A stretch of 64,000 bases of DNA from Hexactinellida sp. DTS-2022 (Eukaryota; Porifera; Hexactinellida): assembly GCA_028753945.1 (NCBI GenBank), contig JAPNXP010000004.1, positions 4,712,001 through 4,776,000 on the forward strand. Reading direction: 5' to 3'. Positions 60,001 to 63,968 of the stretch are shown one piece after another. The notes beneath the pieces were generated by a model. That model did not search any database and was not told where the DNA came from. It saw nothing but the letters and a program-made list of their open reading frames with translations. Position 1 is the first letter of the stretch. Each line of letters starts with the position of its first letter. The position numbers and the translations under genes were made by a program.

Positions 60001-61652
60001 CTTTACCGGCGAGTTTTTACAAAGTAAAACCTAGCAAAGATTAATTATACGTGTCTAGAAAACTCCAGATACAAATGCAAAAGGCATAATATTACACATA
60101 GGAACCGATAACATATATTGTTATTTATTAGATAACTACCTCAAGAACATAATACGAGATTCCAGAATAATGGAAGAGGTAAGTAACTCAAACACACAAC
60201 AGTAATATTAAACATAATTACCGTAGAATCTCGTTAGTACGAACACCAAGGGACCGTCAAAACGCGTTCGCCTTATCCGGAATTCGTATTAACCAATATA
60301 ATATCAATACAGTTAGTACGAACACTGTTAATACGAATTTCCGGATAAAACGAACAAACAGTTCCACAAAATCAGGTCCCTACAATGGCTATTCAATGGG
60401 TATTACTCCGGTTAATACGAACTCCGGATAAAGCGAACACATTTTTACCGTCCGTTGGTGTTCTTATTAACGAGGTTCTACTGTATTTGTATTGTAAAGG
60501 CTTTGAAGGGACTGAAATCTTGTTCGTACTAACGAGATTCTACGGTATTTATATACTAATTGTTTGTGTTTGAGTTCTACTTGGTTTGCTAGGTGGGTGC
60601 TTACTTCGTGTCAGTGCTGGAGCACAATGACCAGACTATACGGCAAGGGGCATGTAGGGCCCTAGGTAGAATAAAGGTAAGTTCTAAGTTATAAGTTATA
60701 ATTAGACCCAATAGTAAGTTATACAGTGGATACGGTTATAATAACATGGTTGGGAAGTAGATAAATATGTTCTTTATGAGTTAAAACCGATATGTACTGT
60801 AATAGAGTTTGATTGTTTAAGATACGTACTACTTTATCCATTGGGGAATATAAATAGGCTTTGATTAATACGAACACTTATAAGGCGAAATATTTGTGAA
60901 GGAAACAAAGTATAATTCACCTAGCTAATACAAATACATGCAAGTGACTCCGGTTAATACAAATACCGAATAATGTGAACAGATTTAGACGGTACCCTGG
61001 TGTTCATATTAACGAGAGTCTACTATACAGTGAACTCTCGTTATAACGAAGTGCTTGGAACCTGTAAATTCCTTCGTTATCCGGATATTCGTTATAAGCG
61101 GATAATAATTAATGCATTTAGTGCTCAGGGGAAAATCTCCATTTCGTTATATCCGACTGAATTTAACCTGAGTTTACTATACAATAGATGTCGGATATAA
61201 GCACACCGGTTATAAGAACACTATGTTGGAAAACGGTTGCCATATAGTACCCTATAAAATTATGTCGGTTATAAGCACATTAAGTGCAGTTCCCAGACGA
61301 TGTGCTTATAACCGGCATCCACTGTACTGTTTTATTATTATTATTATTAATTTAACCTGAGTTGACTATACTTGTTTGTACACACTGTTCTCTCTAATAG
61401 TCCACCAGTGGGCAATTGGCCCAATGTGGACTATTAGAGAATATGGACTATTACAGATATATAAATAGTTGATTTGGACAAGTAAATAAGTGGACTATTA
61501 GAGAGAAGAGACTGAACATTAATTTAAGTTAACAGTTGAATGTACTTTAGTTCGCAGCGTCGATAGAGCCGTTAAAGTACATAAGAGACGTGGACGTGTC
61601 AGCTGTGAGACAGGAAGCAAAGCAAGCGCTCAACAGATTCTGTCCTGAATAG
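32785..61652 (+). CDS. RIPOR/FAM65-family Rho-effector homologue, 31 exons
   Basis: RIPOR proteins bind active Rho GTPases and steer polarity, adhesion and cytoskeleton. I joined 31 exons with GT-AG borders. Every junction keeps phase and the total is 2844 nt (947 codons and a stop). An in-frame stop lies just before the ATG at 32785. Residues 1-303 are the conserved N-terminal (PL48-type) part: helical start, then a beta-rich stretch with [30 protein letters not shown] and VKVNLEVKW. Residues 304-653 are Ser/Asp/Glu-rich and disordered. Residues 654-947 are an ARM/HEAT-like helical end beginning [25 protein letters not shown] and ending [26 protein letters not shown], as in the vertebrate family (about 1050-1220 residues). 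Introns host four antisense genes. Family assignment is firm; individual micro-exons are less so. Confidence 0.88.
33196..33322. mobile_element. Inverted-repeat element U
   Basis: GGACAGTTCAAACGTTACGT and GGCCGTTCAAACGTTACGTA (complement). Related scraps at 29762 and 51763. Confidence 0.7.
33485..33628. mobile_element. MITE, single copy (CAGTCAAACCTGTC)
   Basis: CAGTCAAAAC-type ends flanked by TA (left CAGTCAAACCTG, right CAGTTTTGACTG). Confidence 0.55.
33708..33864. mobile_element. Long palindromic MITE (CAGCGATCATCGG)
   Basis: Arms pair almost completely: CAGCGATCATCGGTAGCACC at one end, its complement with few changes at the other, then CGGCGTTTG and ACTTTCTACCGAT pairs. The flanks TTAAGAATTTACTTA and TAAGTAAATTCTTAA also pair, extending the palindrome to about 33691-33881. 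Confidence 0.85.
34013..34159. mobile_element. MITE-A
   Basis: TAGTAGACTCTCGTTATTAC to TACTAACGAGCATACTG. Confidence 0.7.
34819..34974. mobile_element. MITE-E
   Basis: AAGTGGTGTTCGGTTAAAGC through CCCCAAGCGAGCATTTAATG; right end worn. Confidence 0.65.
35380..35558. mobile_element. TTAA-flanked element with GCAACAATGTTGC units
   Basis: Ends GCCCACCAACAC and GCCCAACATACAC (complement) directly flanked by TTAA at 35376-35379 and 35559-35562. The interior repeats the palindrome GCAACAATGTTGC. TTAA targets suggest a piggyBac- or Kolobok-type transposase. Confidence 0.7.
35746..35978. mobile_element. MITE-G ending at a RIPOR acceptor
   Basis: CTGTCAGGTCTGCTTATTGT to GCGACCTGACTG; the exon starts 15 bases later. 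Confidence 0.75.
36126..36372. mobile_element. MITE-O with a shortened right end
   Basis: CAGTAGAACCTCGCTAATCC to CCGTTCGGATTACTG; 27 bases before a RIPOR exon. Confidence 0.7.
36400..38924 (+). CDS. RIPOR exons 7-12, conserved beta-rich region
   Basis: Exons 36400-36463, 36609-36652, 36720-36800, 37232-37276, 37802-37950 and 38823-38924. This is the best family match: [39 protein letters not shown], then [20 protein letters not shown] and LEVKWRFGYDD. It parallels the vertebrate order of a glycine-rich strand, a QRWKTRGR-like strand and an LEVQW-like strand. Confidence 0.88.
36882..37045. mobile_element. MITE-A, worn ends
   Basis: AACTCGTTAATACGAACACC to GTATTAACGAGAGTCTCG. Confidence 0.6.
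37439..37789. mobile_element. MITE-F interrupted by MITE-B
   Basis: CAGACGAAACTGGTTTTTTC to CCGGTTTCGATTG. It ends 12 bases before a RIPOR exon. Confidence 0.75.
37524..37687. mobile_element. MITE-B inside MITE-F
   Basis: CAGTCGACTCCAATTAATAG to GACTCTATTGACTG, at a TA of the F copy. Confidence 0.75.
38470..38590. mobile_element. MITE-B remnant
   Basis: Retains AAATTAAGCGGAAAACGAAT, AACCGAAATATTGCATGCCA and AAATCCTGTGAAAT; ends lost. Confidence 0.5.
38595..38765. mobile_element. hAT-like element related to Q
   Basis: CAGGGTTTTATCCAGGAGCG to GGAGCGTTCAGTTCTAGCCC; no clean duplication. Confidence 0.5.
38989..42795 (+). CDS. RIPOR exons 13-18, disordered middle
   Basis: Exons 38989-39055, 39505-39730, 40125-40295, 40924-40991, 41457-41817 and 42638-42795. 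Rich in Ser, Asp, Glu and Thr, with [19 protein letters not shown] and a charged segment [17 protein letters not shown]. Low conservation is expected here. Confidence 0.8.
39070..39168. mobile_element. hAT-like MITE, 99 bp
   Basis: CAGGGTTTTTTATGG and CAGGGGTTTTTTAAGG (complement); flanks share TATAGAG imperfectly. Confidence 0.65.
39208..39433. mobile_element. MITE-P
   Basis: CCATATTGCCCCGAATAAGG to TTATTGGGGAAAATACGG, flanked by TA. Confidence 0.8.
40300..40870. mobile_element. Cluster of three MITE-H copies
   Basis: Copies at about 40302-40492, 40530-40688 and 40730-40870, each built of GTACGTACTAAC, ACCAAGTTTATAAAGCAGTA and TACCGAGTTCTACTG words. Lies in one RIPOR intron. Confidence 0.75.
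41084..41153. mobile_element. Short MITE-H
   Basis: TAGTAGAACTCGGTTTAACG to TAACCGAGTTCTACTG. Confidence 0.75.
41289..41423. mobile_element. Inverted-repeat element (TGTTCTCTCTAAYAGTCC)
   Basis: CTGTTCTCTCTAACAGTCC to GACTATTAGAGAGAACAG. Sister copy at 61388. Confidence 0.75.
42052..42200. mobile_element. Element S fragment, cut by MITE-C
   Basis: Starts CTGTTGTATGACGGTTTAC and ends GGATTCACATCTCAA where the C element begins. Confidence 0.6.
42201..42357. mobile_element. MITE-C, left end short
   Basis: GTCGGATATAACGAAATACC to TAACGAGAGTTCACTG. Confidence 0.7.
42510..42625. mobile_element. MITE-A fragment
   Basis: GAATAATACGAACACCTGGG through CACCTACATGCAATTGTATAG; right end missing. Confidence 0.5.
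42980..43148. mobile_element. MITE-N
   Basis: CAGTGAAGCCTCCCATAACG to GTTCAGAGGCTCTATTG. Confidence 0.75.
43413..43580. mobile_element. MITE-F
   Basis: CAGTCGAAACCGGTTTTTCT to ACCGGTTTCGACTG, TA both sides. Confidence 0.85.
43606..44059. mobile_element. hAT-type element with tandem repeats in the arm
   Basis: Ends CAAGGTTGAAACCGG and CAGGGTTGCAACCG (complement). A perfect duplication, GTATTTAT, lies at 43598-43605 and 44060-44067. The left arm has three units containing CCTGATATCAGTATTCGTGA, the right arm repeated ACCAAATATATTCGG, and a MITE-B remnant sits near 43795-43890. Confidence 0.88.
44091..47635 (+). CDS. RIPOR exons 19-23, start of ARM/HEAT-like domain
   Basis: Exons 44091-44132, 44440-44472, 44599-44692, 45024-45088 and 47545-47635. 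Reads [80 protein letters not shown]. The donor after exon 21 is GTTAGT at 44693. Confidence 0.82.
44218..44403. mobile_element. MITE-B
   Basis: CAATCGACTCCGCTTAATAG to TTAAGCGGAGTCGACTG; 36 bases before a RIPOR exon. Confidence 0.8.
44755..44937. mobile_element. Dispersed element Q
   Basis: AATACCAGTTTGTAAATACG, CGCCTAAATCACAAATTAAT, then AGAGCGTCTCGCGGTCCTGG. Confidence 0.65.
45259..45480 (+). repeat. R1-like repeat
   Basis: Starts TCTCTATATTAAAAGAGG, has a GTTTG tract, then GAATTAATTGGAAAGACTAC. It matches the plan of the R1 copies at 3895 and 10545 (and a scrap at 23160). A TC start fits a Helitron but the 3' end is not proven. Confidence 0.5.
45710..45835. repeat. GC hairpin cluster
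   Basis: Three hairpins: GGCCGCGAAGCGGCC, AAAAGTCGCGAAGCGACTTT and CGTCGCGAAGCGACC followed by GAGACCGAAGGGCTCG. The last words match the other strand at 6559-6618. Confidence 0.6.
46014..46868 (-). CDS. EAPP: EAPP (E2F-associated phosphoprotein) homologue
   Basis: Intronless, 284 residues, nearly the human length (285). EAPP is a nuclear phosphoprotein reported to bind E2F factors and influence E2F-driven transcription. The N-terminal half is acidic, with [15 protein letters not shown]. The conserved C-terminal half reads [20 protein letters not shown], then [36 protein letters not shown], and a second CxxC in [20 protein letters not shown]; the two CxxC pairs suggest a zinc-binding fold. 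The gene is antisense within a RIPOR intron (45089-47544). The intronless form suggests retrocopy origin or intron loss. Confidence 0.95.
   Translation of the reverse strand: MESKLSQFERVDSSHNAGYFETNDSELELTDGETATDQGGYSSGEEGNKLKELKTKSDQFEVDMERELSDMVGYMGYPAYLLSHLNGIEPAPSNDSAARNVPSLGFYDNVYFDSDDETGEANRDSKKRVLSNDELLYDPNADEQDEEWVNVQRMAYRNMKIPDYDLTDLSTGERIPPKVREIPKSDAILSCPGCMITLCIDCQQHDTYKNQFRAMFVMHCRTEMGEVLKYKKKKPKGKFNKNIKSETVEYDLYQPVRCDSCQTEVGVFDDSEVFHFYNVLPSEP
47030..47189. mobile_element. MITE-E
   Basis: CAGTAGTGTTCGCCTAATAG to TTAGCCGAACACCACTG; complete. Confidence 0.85.
47751..48007. mobile_element. MITE-E with internal duplication
   Basis: CAGTGGTATTCGCCTAATAG to TTACGCGAACATCACTA. The block with CCAAGCGAGCATTT occurs twice. 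Confidence 0.75.
48317..48450 (-). CDS. CELF exon 4, end of RRM3
   Basis: 134 bases: [20 protein letters not shown] to the stop after STKPY. Too short to stand out as an open frame, but exact by family and phase. Confidence 0.93.
48317..52721 (-). CDS. CELF/Bruno-family RNA-binding protein
   Basis: Four exons (52455-52721, 50535-50967, 49506-50006, 48317-48450) join in phase to 1335 nt, 444 residues and a stop. CELF proteins bind GU-rich RNA and control splicing, translation and decay. RRM1 (about 12-89) has LFVGQI and [11 protein letters not shown]2 (about 102-180) has LFIGMI and KGCAFLKF. A Gln/His/Pro-rich linker follows. RRM3 (about 356-440) has LFIYHL and KCFGFVSY and ends [14 protein letters not shown], close to the family's usual end. 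Splitting RNP1 of RRM3 between the last two exons is also usual. The start is the ATG before [15 protein letters not shown]; an upstream ATG in the same frame lies in a MITE-D and is not used here. The whole gene is antisense inside RIPOR, and a RIPOR exon lies in its first intron. Which vertebrate CELF it matches best is not decided. Confidence 0.96.
48518..48658. mobile_element. MITE-D in CELF intron 3
   Basis: CAGTGGATGCCGGTTATAAG to ATCCGACGTCTACTG. Confidence 0.85.
48949..49139. mobile_element. MITE-G
   Basis: CAGTCAGGTCTGCTTATTGT to ATAAAATAACCTAACTG. Confidence 0.75.
49161..49495. mobile_element. MITE-C interrupted by MITE-I
   Basis: CAGTGAACTCTCGTTATATC to ATAACGAGAGTTCATTA, ending beside the CELF exon 3 donor. 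Confidence 0.8.
49295..49456. mobile_element. MITE-I inside MITE-C
   Basis: CAGTTGAAACCGGATATTTT to ATCCGGTTTCAACTG, inserted at a TA of the C copy. Confidence 0.85.
49506..50006 (-). CDS. CELF exon 3, linker and start of RRM3
   Basis: 501 bases from [14 protein letters not shown] through a His/Gln/Pro-rich linker to [15 protein letters not shown] ends about ten bases past the donor. Confidence 0.93.
50066..50200. mobile_element. Dispersed element Q
   Basis: GGGCCATTTGTAAGGACACC through AAATCACAAATTAATGTACG to TTTCGCGCTCCTAATTAAT. Confidence 0.6.
50206..50472. mobile_element. MITE-E interrupted by MITE-O
   Basis: Right end TAGGCCAACACCACTG is intact; left end CGCTTAATATCAAGTCG worn. The O copy splits it. 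Confidence 0.65.
50338..50443. mobile_element. MITE-O variant, 106 bp
   Basis: CAGTAGAACCTGCATAACCC to TTAGGCAGGTTCTACTG. Confidence 0.8.
50535..50967 (-). CDS. CELF exon 2, RRM2
   Basis: 433 bases from [18 protein letters not shown] to LNMLGSG, ending with one base of a split codon before GTTAGT. Confidence 0.93.
51010..51168. mobile_element. MITE-A fragment
   Basis: Retains CTAGCCTATACAAATGCATG and AAGTGACTCCGGTTAG; ends worn. Confidence 0.5.
51330..51449. mobile_element. MITE-A fragment
   Basis: ATGCGTTCGCCATATCCG to TTCGTACTAACTACTG. Confidence 0.5.
51567..51613 (+). CDS. RIPOR exon 24, inside a CELF intron
   Basis: 47 bases coding [16 protein letters not shown], acceptor GAATAG, donor GTAATA. 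Phase 1 in and phase 0 out fits both neighbours, and the base composition is coding-like. The AG four bases earlier would bring a stop. Confidence 0.65.
51942..52057. mobile_element. MITE-C
   Basis: CAGTCAACTTGTTATAACG to CGGGATTTTACTA. Confidence 0.7.
52110..52440. repeat. Minisatellite in CELF intron 1
   Basis: About ten units of roughly 30 bases, CTCACAATTTGTTTACCTTA followed by TAAGTATTATAA, with small length changes. It ends 13 bases from the exon 1 splice donor. Confidence 0.9.
52455..52721 (-). CDS. CELF exon 1, RRM1
   Basis: 89 codons ending ATGCAG/GTAGTA. The minisatellite at 52110-52440 begins a few bases beyond the donor. Confidence 0.93.
52755..52894. mobile_element. MITE-D just upstream of CELF
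   Basis: CAGTAGATGTCGCATATAAG to CCGGCATCCACTG. Its edge is 33 bases before the CELF start codon, so it lies in the 5' UTR or core promoter. Confidence 0.85.
53413..56085 (-). CDS. Coiled-coil protein, possibly C6orf163-like
   Basis: Three exons (55869-56085, 54434-54578, 53413-53911) join in phase to 286 residues. It is almost all coiled coil, rich in Glu, Arg, Ala and Gln, with [19 protein letters not shown]. By memory, [13 protein letters not shown] near the start and [12 protein letters not shown] near the end resemble matching parts of vertebrate C6orf163; I cannot check this, and coiled coils mislead. The frame stays open upstream of the ATG ([12 protein letters not shown]) and an acceptor-like CTAATCAG lies there, so an earlier exon may exist. 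It is antisense in a RIPOR intron. Function unknown. Confidence 0.75.
53941..54080. mobile_element. MITE-C
   Basis: CAGTAAACTCCGTTATAACG to ATAACGAGAGTTTACTA. Confidence 0.8.
54304..54401. mobile_element. Short MITE-B
   Basis: GAACTCCGCTTAATAGAGC to TTAAGCGGAGTTCACTG; directly follows the coiled-coil gene's exon 2 downstream side. Confidence 0.7.
54664..54832. mobile_element. Dispersed element Q, most complete copy
   Basis: ATCCAGGAGCGCGAGACGCT to GCGTATTTACAAATGCCTG. Flanked by related GTTATACCGTATTTGTA words on both sides. Confidence 0.7.
54888..55025. mobile_element. MITE-P fragment
   Basis: CCGTATTGCTTCGAATAACC through TTTTCGTAGGCCAAATTTA; right end missing. Confidence 0.5.
55050..55169. 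mobile_element. MITE-H fragment
   Basis: ACCAGTTATAAAGCAGTATG to CGTTATACCCGAGTTCTA. Confidence 0.6.
55173..55329. mobile_element. MITE-I
   Basis: CAGTTGAAACCGGATATTTT to ATCCGGTTTCAACTG, TA both sides. Confidence 0.85.
55402..55510. mobile_element. MITE-E remnant
   Basis: Keeps GCAAGTCGCAGTTTCC, GAACTTGCTTTTAGAGGAAC and ACTCGCTTGGGGA; ends lost. Confidence 0.45.
56194..56546. mobile_element. MITE-E-like element hosting MITE-A
   Basis: Left CAGGGGAGTTGCTTTATTAG, right ACCGAACTCCACTG; interior TTCCCCTATTAGCAACC. A variant of family E. Confidence 0.65.
56243..56428. mobile_element. MITE-A
   Basis: CAGTAGAACCTCATTAGTAC to ATTAACGAGATTCCACTG at a TA. Confidence 0.85.
56778..57102. mobile_element. 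MITE-A, enlarged and worn
   Basis: GACTATCGTTAGTAGGAAC to CCTACTAACGAGAGTAGAA, with unrelated sequence between the halves. Confidence 0.5.
57316..61652 (+). CDS. RIPOR exons 25-31, C-terminal helical repeats
   Basis: Exons 57316-57407, 57876-57916, 58379-58431, 59139-59232, 60132-60178, 60593-60676 and 61551-61652. Reads [102 protein letters not shown] and ends with ALNRFCPE. The last two exons align well with the end of vertebrate RIPOR proteins. Confidence 0.88.
57693..57791. mobile_element. MITE-C, 99 bp
   Basis: TAGTCAACTCCCGTTATAAC to TAACGGGAGTTGACTG; near-perfect ends. Confidence 0.85.
58131..58287. mobile_element. MITE-A
   Basis: CAGTAGAACCTCATTAATAC to CTAACGAGGTTCTACTA. Confidence 0.8.
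58615..58765. mobile_element. MITE-B
   Basis: CAGTCGACTCCGCTTAATAG to TTAAGCGGAGTTGACTG. Confidence 0.85.
58944..59104. mobile_element. MITE-A
   Basis: AATCTCATTAGTACGAAC to ACTAAGTTCTACTG; ends 34 bases before a RIPOR exon. Confidence 0.7.
59309..59734 (-). CDS. MIX23: MIX23 (CCDC58) mitochondrial intermembrane-space protein
   Basis: Intronless, 141 residues against about 144 in human. MIX23 is a small helical protein of the mitochondrial intermembrane space tied to Mia40-dependent import. Matches along the whole length: [20 protein letters not shown], then [18 protein letters not shown] with a second Cys 21 residues after the first as in the family, [20 protein letters not shown], and [15 protein letters not shown] at the end. 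The gene is antisense in a RIPOR intron (59233-60131) of about 900 bases. The intronless form fits a retrocopy origin or intron loss. Confidence 0.93.
   Translation of the reverse strand: MSGRTSLPCRNLFEFKEALLAWRKLDDVIVYRLNTSLPVRALKENELDRARQCKELLVDLEANHAARKTAITECLKENEKILHELAQQNTTGDTKASLEIKKEMTKLRLIQGELGVEDVIRSRTMKVFHERCWSFFANTTT
59774..59931. mobile_element. MITE-E
   Basis: CAGTGGTTTACCCTTATAAC to TATTAAGCGAACACCAC; 40 bases upstream of the MIX23 start. Confidence 0.7.
60221..60544. mobile_element. MITE-A interrupted by a second A-type copy
   Basis: CCGTAGAATCTCGTTAGTAC to ACTAACGAGATTCTACGG. Confidence 0.75.
60310..60483. mobile_element. A-type MITE inside MITE-A
   Basis: CAGTTAGTACGAACACTG to TTAACGAGGTTCTACTG, at a TA of the outer copy. 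Confidence 0.75.
60846..61026. mobile_element. MITE-A
   Basis: GCTTTGATTAATACGAACAC to TATTAACGAGAGTCTACTA; only TA-type spacing separates it from the next element. Confidence 0.65.
61028..61179. mobile_element. MITE-C
   Basis: CAGTGAACTCTCGTTATAAC to AACCTGAGTTTACTA. Confidence 0.8.
61182..61324. mobile_element. MITE-D
   Basis: CAATAGATGTCGGATATAAG to CCGGCATCCACTG. Confidence 0.85.
61388..61512. mobile_element. Inverted-repeat element, sister of 41289
   Basis: TGTTCTCTCTAATAGTCC to GGACTATTAGAGAGAA, enclosing the same GATTTGGACAAGTA word. Confidence 0.75.
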
Positions 61653-61824
61653 ATATATACGTAGTTTATACATTTTTATTCTAGCCATGCCAGTTTGTAT
61701 ATACTTGCTTATATCAATTGTAACTGTAAGCTGTAATATTATTGTATCTTGCATGATGATGTACTGTACTTTTGGATAATTTTCAGGTTTTTGATTGAGT
61801 TAATTAATTTCACTTTTAGCTAGA

Positions 61825-61830
61825 AATAAA
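61825..61830 (+). terminator. Candidate poly(A) signal of RIPOR
   Basis: AATAAA 173 bases after the stop codon. Confidence 0.5.
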
Positions 61831-62000
61831 CAGACTGGGCTTAAAGGAGTTTATTCTATTAGAAAATTAGAAATAAGTTTACTTATATATTTGCCTACAC
61901 CTTCAATATAAAAATCCGGATTCACAAAGTGAAAAGGTTGTTAAAATGATCTTGTCAGTGTCTGAAAATACATTATAAAGGTGTGGCGACCATAGAACTA

Positions 62001-62184
62001 CAGTCGACTCCGCTTAATAGAGTCACCTCGGGACCAGGTTGCTTTGACACCATTAAGCGGAGAAACCGATTAACCGAAAATATTGTAAGCCAAACTGTAA
62101 TTCCGTCCTATAAATCCTGTGAAATTTTGACCCGATAAGCGGAGAAACCGATTAACCGGTGGCTCTATTAAGCGGAGTTGACTG
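62001..62184. mobile_element. MITE-B
   Basis: CAGTCGACTCCGCTTAATAG to TTAAGCGGAGTTGACTG; complete. Confidence 0.85.
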
Positions 62185-62747
62185 TAATCAGAGAAATAAT
62201 TTAGCATTTCCCTATCGACGAATAATCGGAAATTGTATTTAATATTCGAAATTCGTTGTTGCATTGGAGAATATGCACACACAATTGCGTGAACAAAATT
62301 GAATAATTTTATTTGATTCAGTACACTTTAGGCCTTTCTCAGGGCTTTTAACAATTTAGTGACACATTTAATACTATTTTCGGTTAAGGGCCTTAAGGCG
62401 AACAAATTTCGACGGTTTCGCATTAACTAGAACAGAATTAGTGCCAGGAATTCTCCGACAAGTAATTCTGGAAAATTTCATAATTTTAAACTCCGGTTAA
62501 AACGAAGTCTAAAGGACCCTTGGTTTACTTTGATATAAACGGAGTGAAATTAACTATTATCCGTATGGGGATTATAACTCGAATAAACATATTTATCTAA
62601 TATAAGCATTAATACGATTATCAACCAACTATAATAAATAAATAGTAATAAAATGTGATATTCTCGAAAATTCACAAACATGAGTCCCAAAATGGCGAAA
62701 AAACAATAATCGCCAGATTACTATTCGAGTAAATAGGGTATGTAGTA

Positions 62748-62807
62748 TACTTTCGTTATAAGCGGGTATCTCGTTATATCCAACTTCGTTATAACGAGAG
62801 TTTACTG
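62748..62807. mobile_element. MITE-C fragment, 60 bp
   Basis: CTTTCGTTATAAGCGGG to TAACGAGAGTTTACTG. Confidence 0.65.
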
Positions 62808-62823
62808 TAAACTAAATAGAACT

Positions 62824-62967
62824 ACAGTAGAAACTCGTTAGTACGAACACTATTTCACTCCCCTTTCAAAGCTTTTTCAGTACAAATGACACCGGTAAAT
62901 ACGAATTCCAGATAAGGCGAACGTATTTTGACGGTCCCCTGGTGTTCGTACTAATGAGGTTCTACTG
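62824..62967. mobile_element. MITE-A upstream of the NPAT-like gene
   Basis: CAGTAGAAACTCGTTAGTAC to CTAATGAGGTTCTACTG; 49 bases before the start codon. Confidence 0.85.
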
Positions 62968-63016
62968 TATTTACAGGTTAGTATTAATAGAGACATTAAT
63001 ATAAATACAATTTCCG

Positions 63017-63826
63017 ATGCAATCGAATTCTCCGCAACAGACCACTGACACCGCGATTCACCAGCTGTCAGCTCGACTGGTTAGCGACTATCTACAGAGA
63101 GAGGGGTGCCACAAAGCGCAACAACATTTCCATTTGGAATCTCCATTAAAATCTATATTTACTCATTCTTGTACGAACTGTGCACCCCCCAGTTCCCTAC
63201 ACACACTCCTAACTGACTACTATAAACTGTTATCCATGGTTAATAACGAAAATAGTCGCATTCCTCACTGCGATAACTCAATGCAGATTATAAAGGCGTC
63301 GACCAGTAAGAAAAGGAAGCCAACTCGATTAGACCAATTAGCTTGTATCCCATTGCAATATACTAATGGGAAAAACAACACAATTAATGAAGGTGAATAT
63401 TTAGGTGAGGAACTTGAAAATCATAAAATATTATTAGACAAGCATGATAGTTCGATACAGAACTTAATACATTTAGCGAATATGCAACAGAAAACTCTAC
63501 AAAGCCTAGTATTAGCATCTATAAGGCAAAACACTTTAATTGATCCTGAAAATAATTCTCCGAGGAAAAAAGCTAAACTTATGCCAGAAACGAAATCTCC
63601 GAAGAAAAAAGATAAATCAGGAATAGCAACAAAAGACTCAGAAAGAGATGAATATATGACTCAGTTAATCGACACTATCCTTAATGACCAGTCGCTACTC
63701 GATAAACTGGTTAACTACATAAACCTGTCATTGGACACTCCGAATACCGAGGATGCCATAGCGGAGAATGTTATGCGTCTAACCGAGAGCGATCCACAAT
63801 TCGGAGACATTCTATGGCCCAGCTAG
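63017..63826 (+). CDS. Compact NPAT-like protein with LisH domain
   Basis: Intronless, 269 residues. NPAT is the histone-locus coactivator that links cyclin E-CDK2 to histone gene transcription. The N terminus (about 15-75) is a LisH-type helix pair, LSARLVSDYLQREGCHKAQQ then HLESPLKSI, in line with the start of NPAT. Near the end, QLIDTILNDQSLLDKLVNYI parallels NPAT's block of helices, and EDAIAENVMRLTESDPQFGD parallels its conserved TESDP motif. A basic, nuclear-signal-like patch (PRKKAKLMPETKSPKKKDK) lies between them. Vertebrate NPAT exceeds 1400 residues; here everything after the TESDP block is missing and a stop and poly(A) signal follow. So this is either a natural short form or a remnant of a larger gene. 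No other family fits better. Confidence 0.75.
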   Translation: MQSNSPQQTTDTAIHQLSARLVSDYLQREGCHKAQQHFHLESPLKSIFTHSCTNCAPPSSLHTLLTDYYKLLSMVNNENSRIPHCDNSMQIIKASTSKKRKPTRLDQLACIPLQYTNGKNNTINEGEYLGEELENHKILLDKHDSSIQNLIHLANMQQKTLQSLVLASIRQNTLIDPENNSPRKKAKLMPETKSPKKKDKSGIATKDSERDEYMTQLIDTILNDQSLLDKLVNYINLSLDTPNTEDAIAENVMRLTESDPQFGDILWPS

Positions 63827-63962
63827 CTATCTGAGATAATAAGGTCTTGTAATAAGTAATAATACATTCATATTAAGGAATTAATTAAACTATCAGTTAA
63901 TTGTTCATAATATTATCAGAAATGTTGGTGGTTTAACATTAAATTGTGTGGTATTCAACACA

Positions 63963-63968
63963 AATAAA
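63963..63968 (+). terminator. Poly(A) signal of the NPAT-like gene
   Basis: AATAAA 137 bases after the stop codon. Confidence 0.6.
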
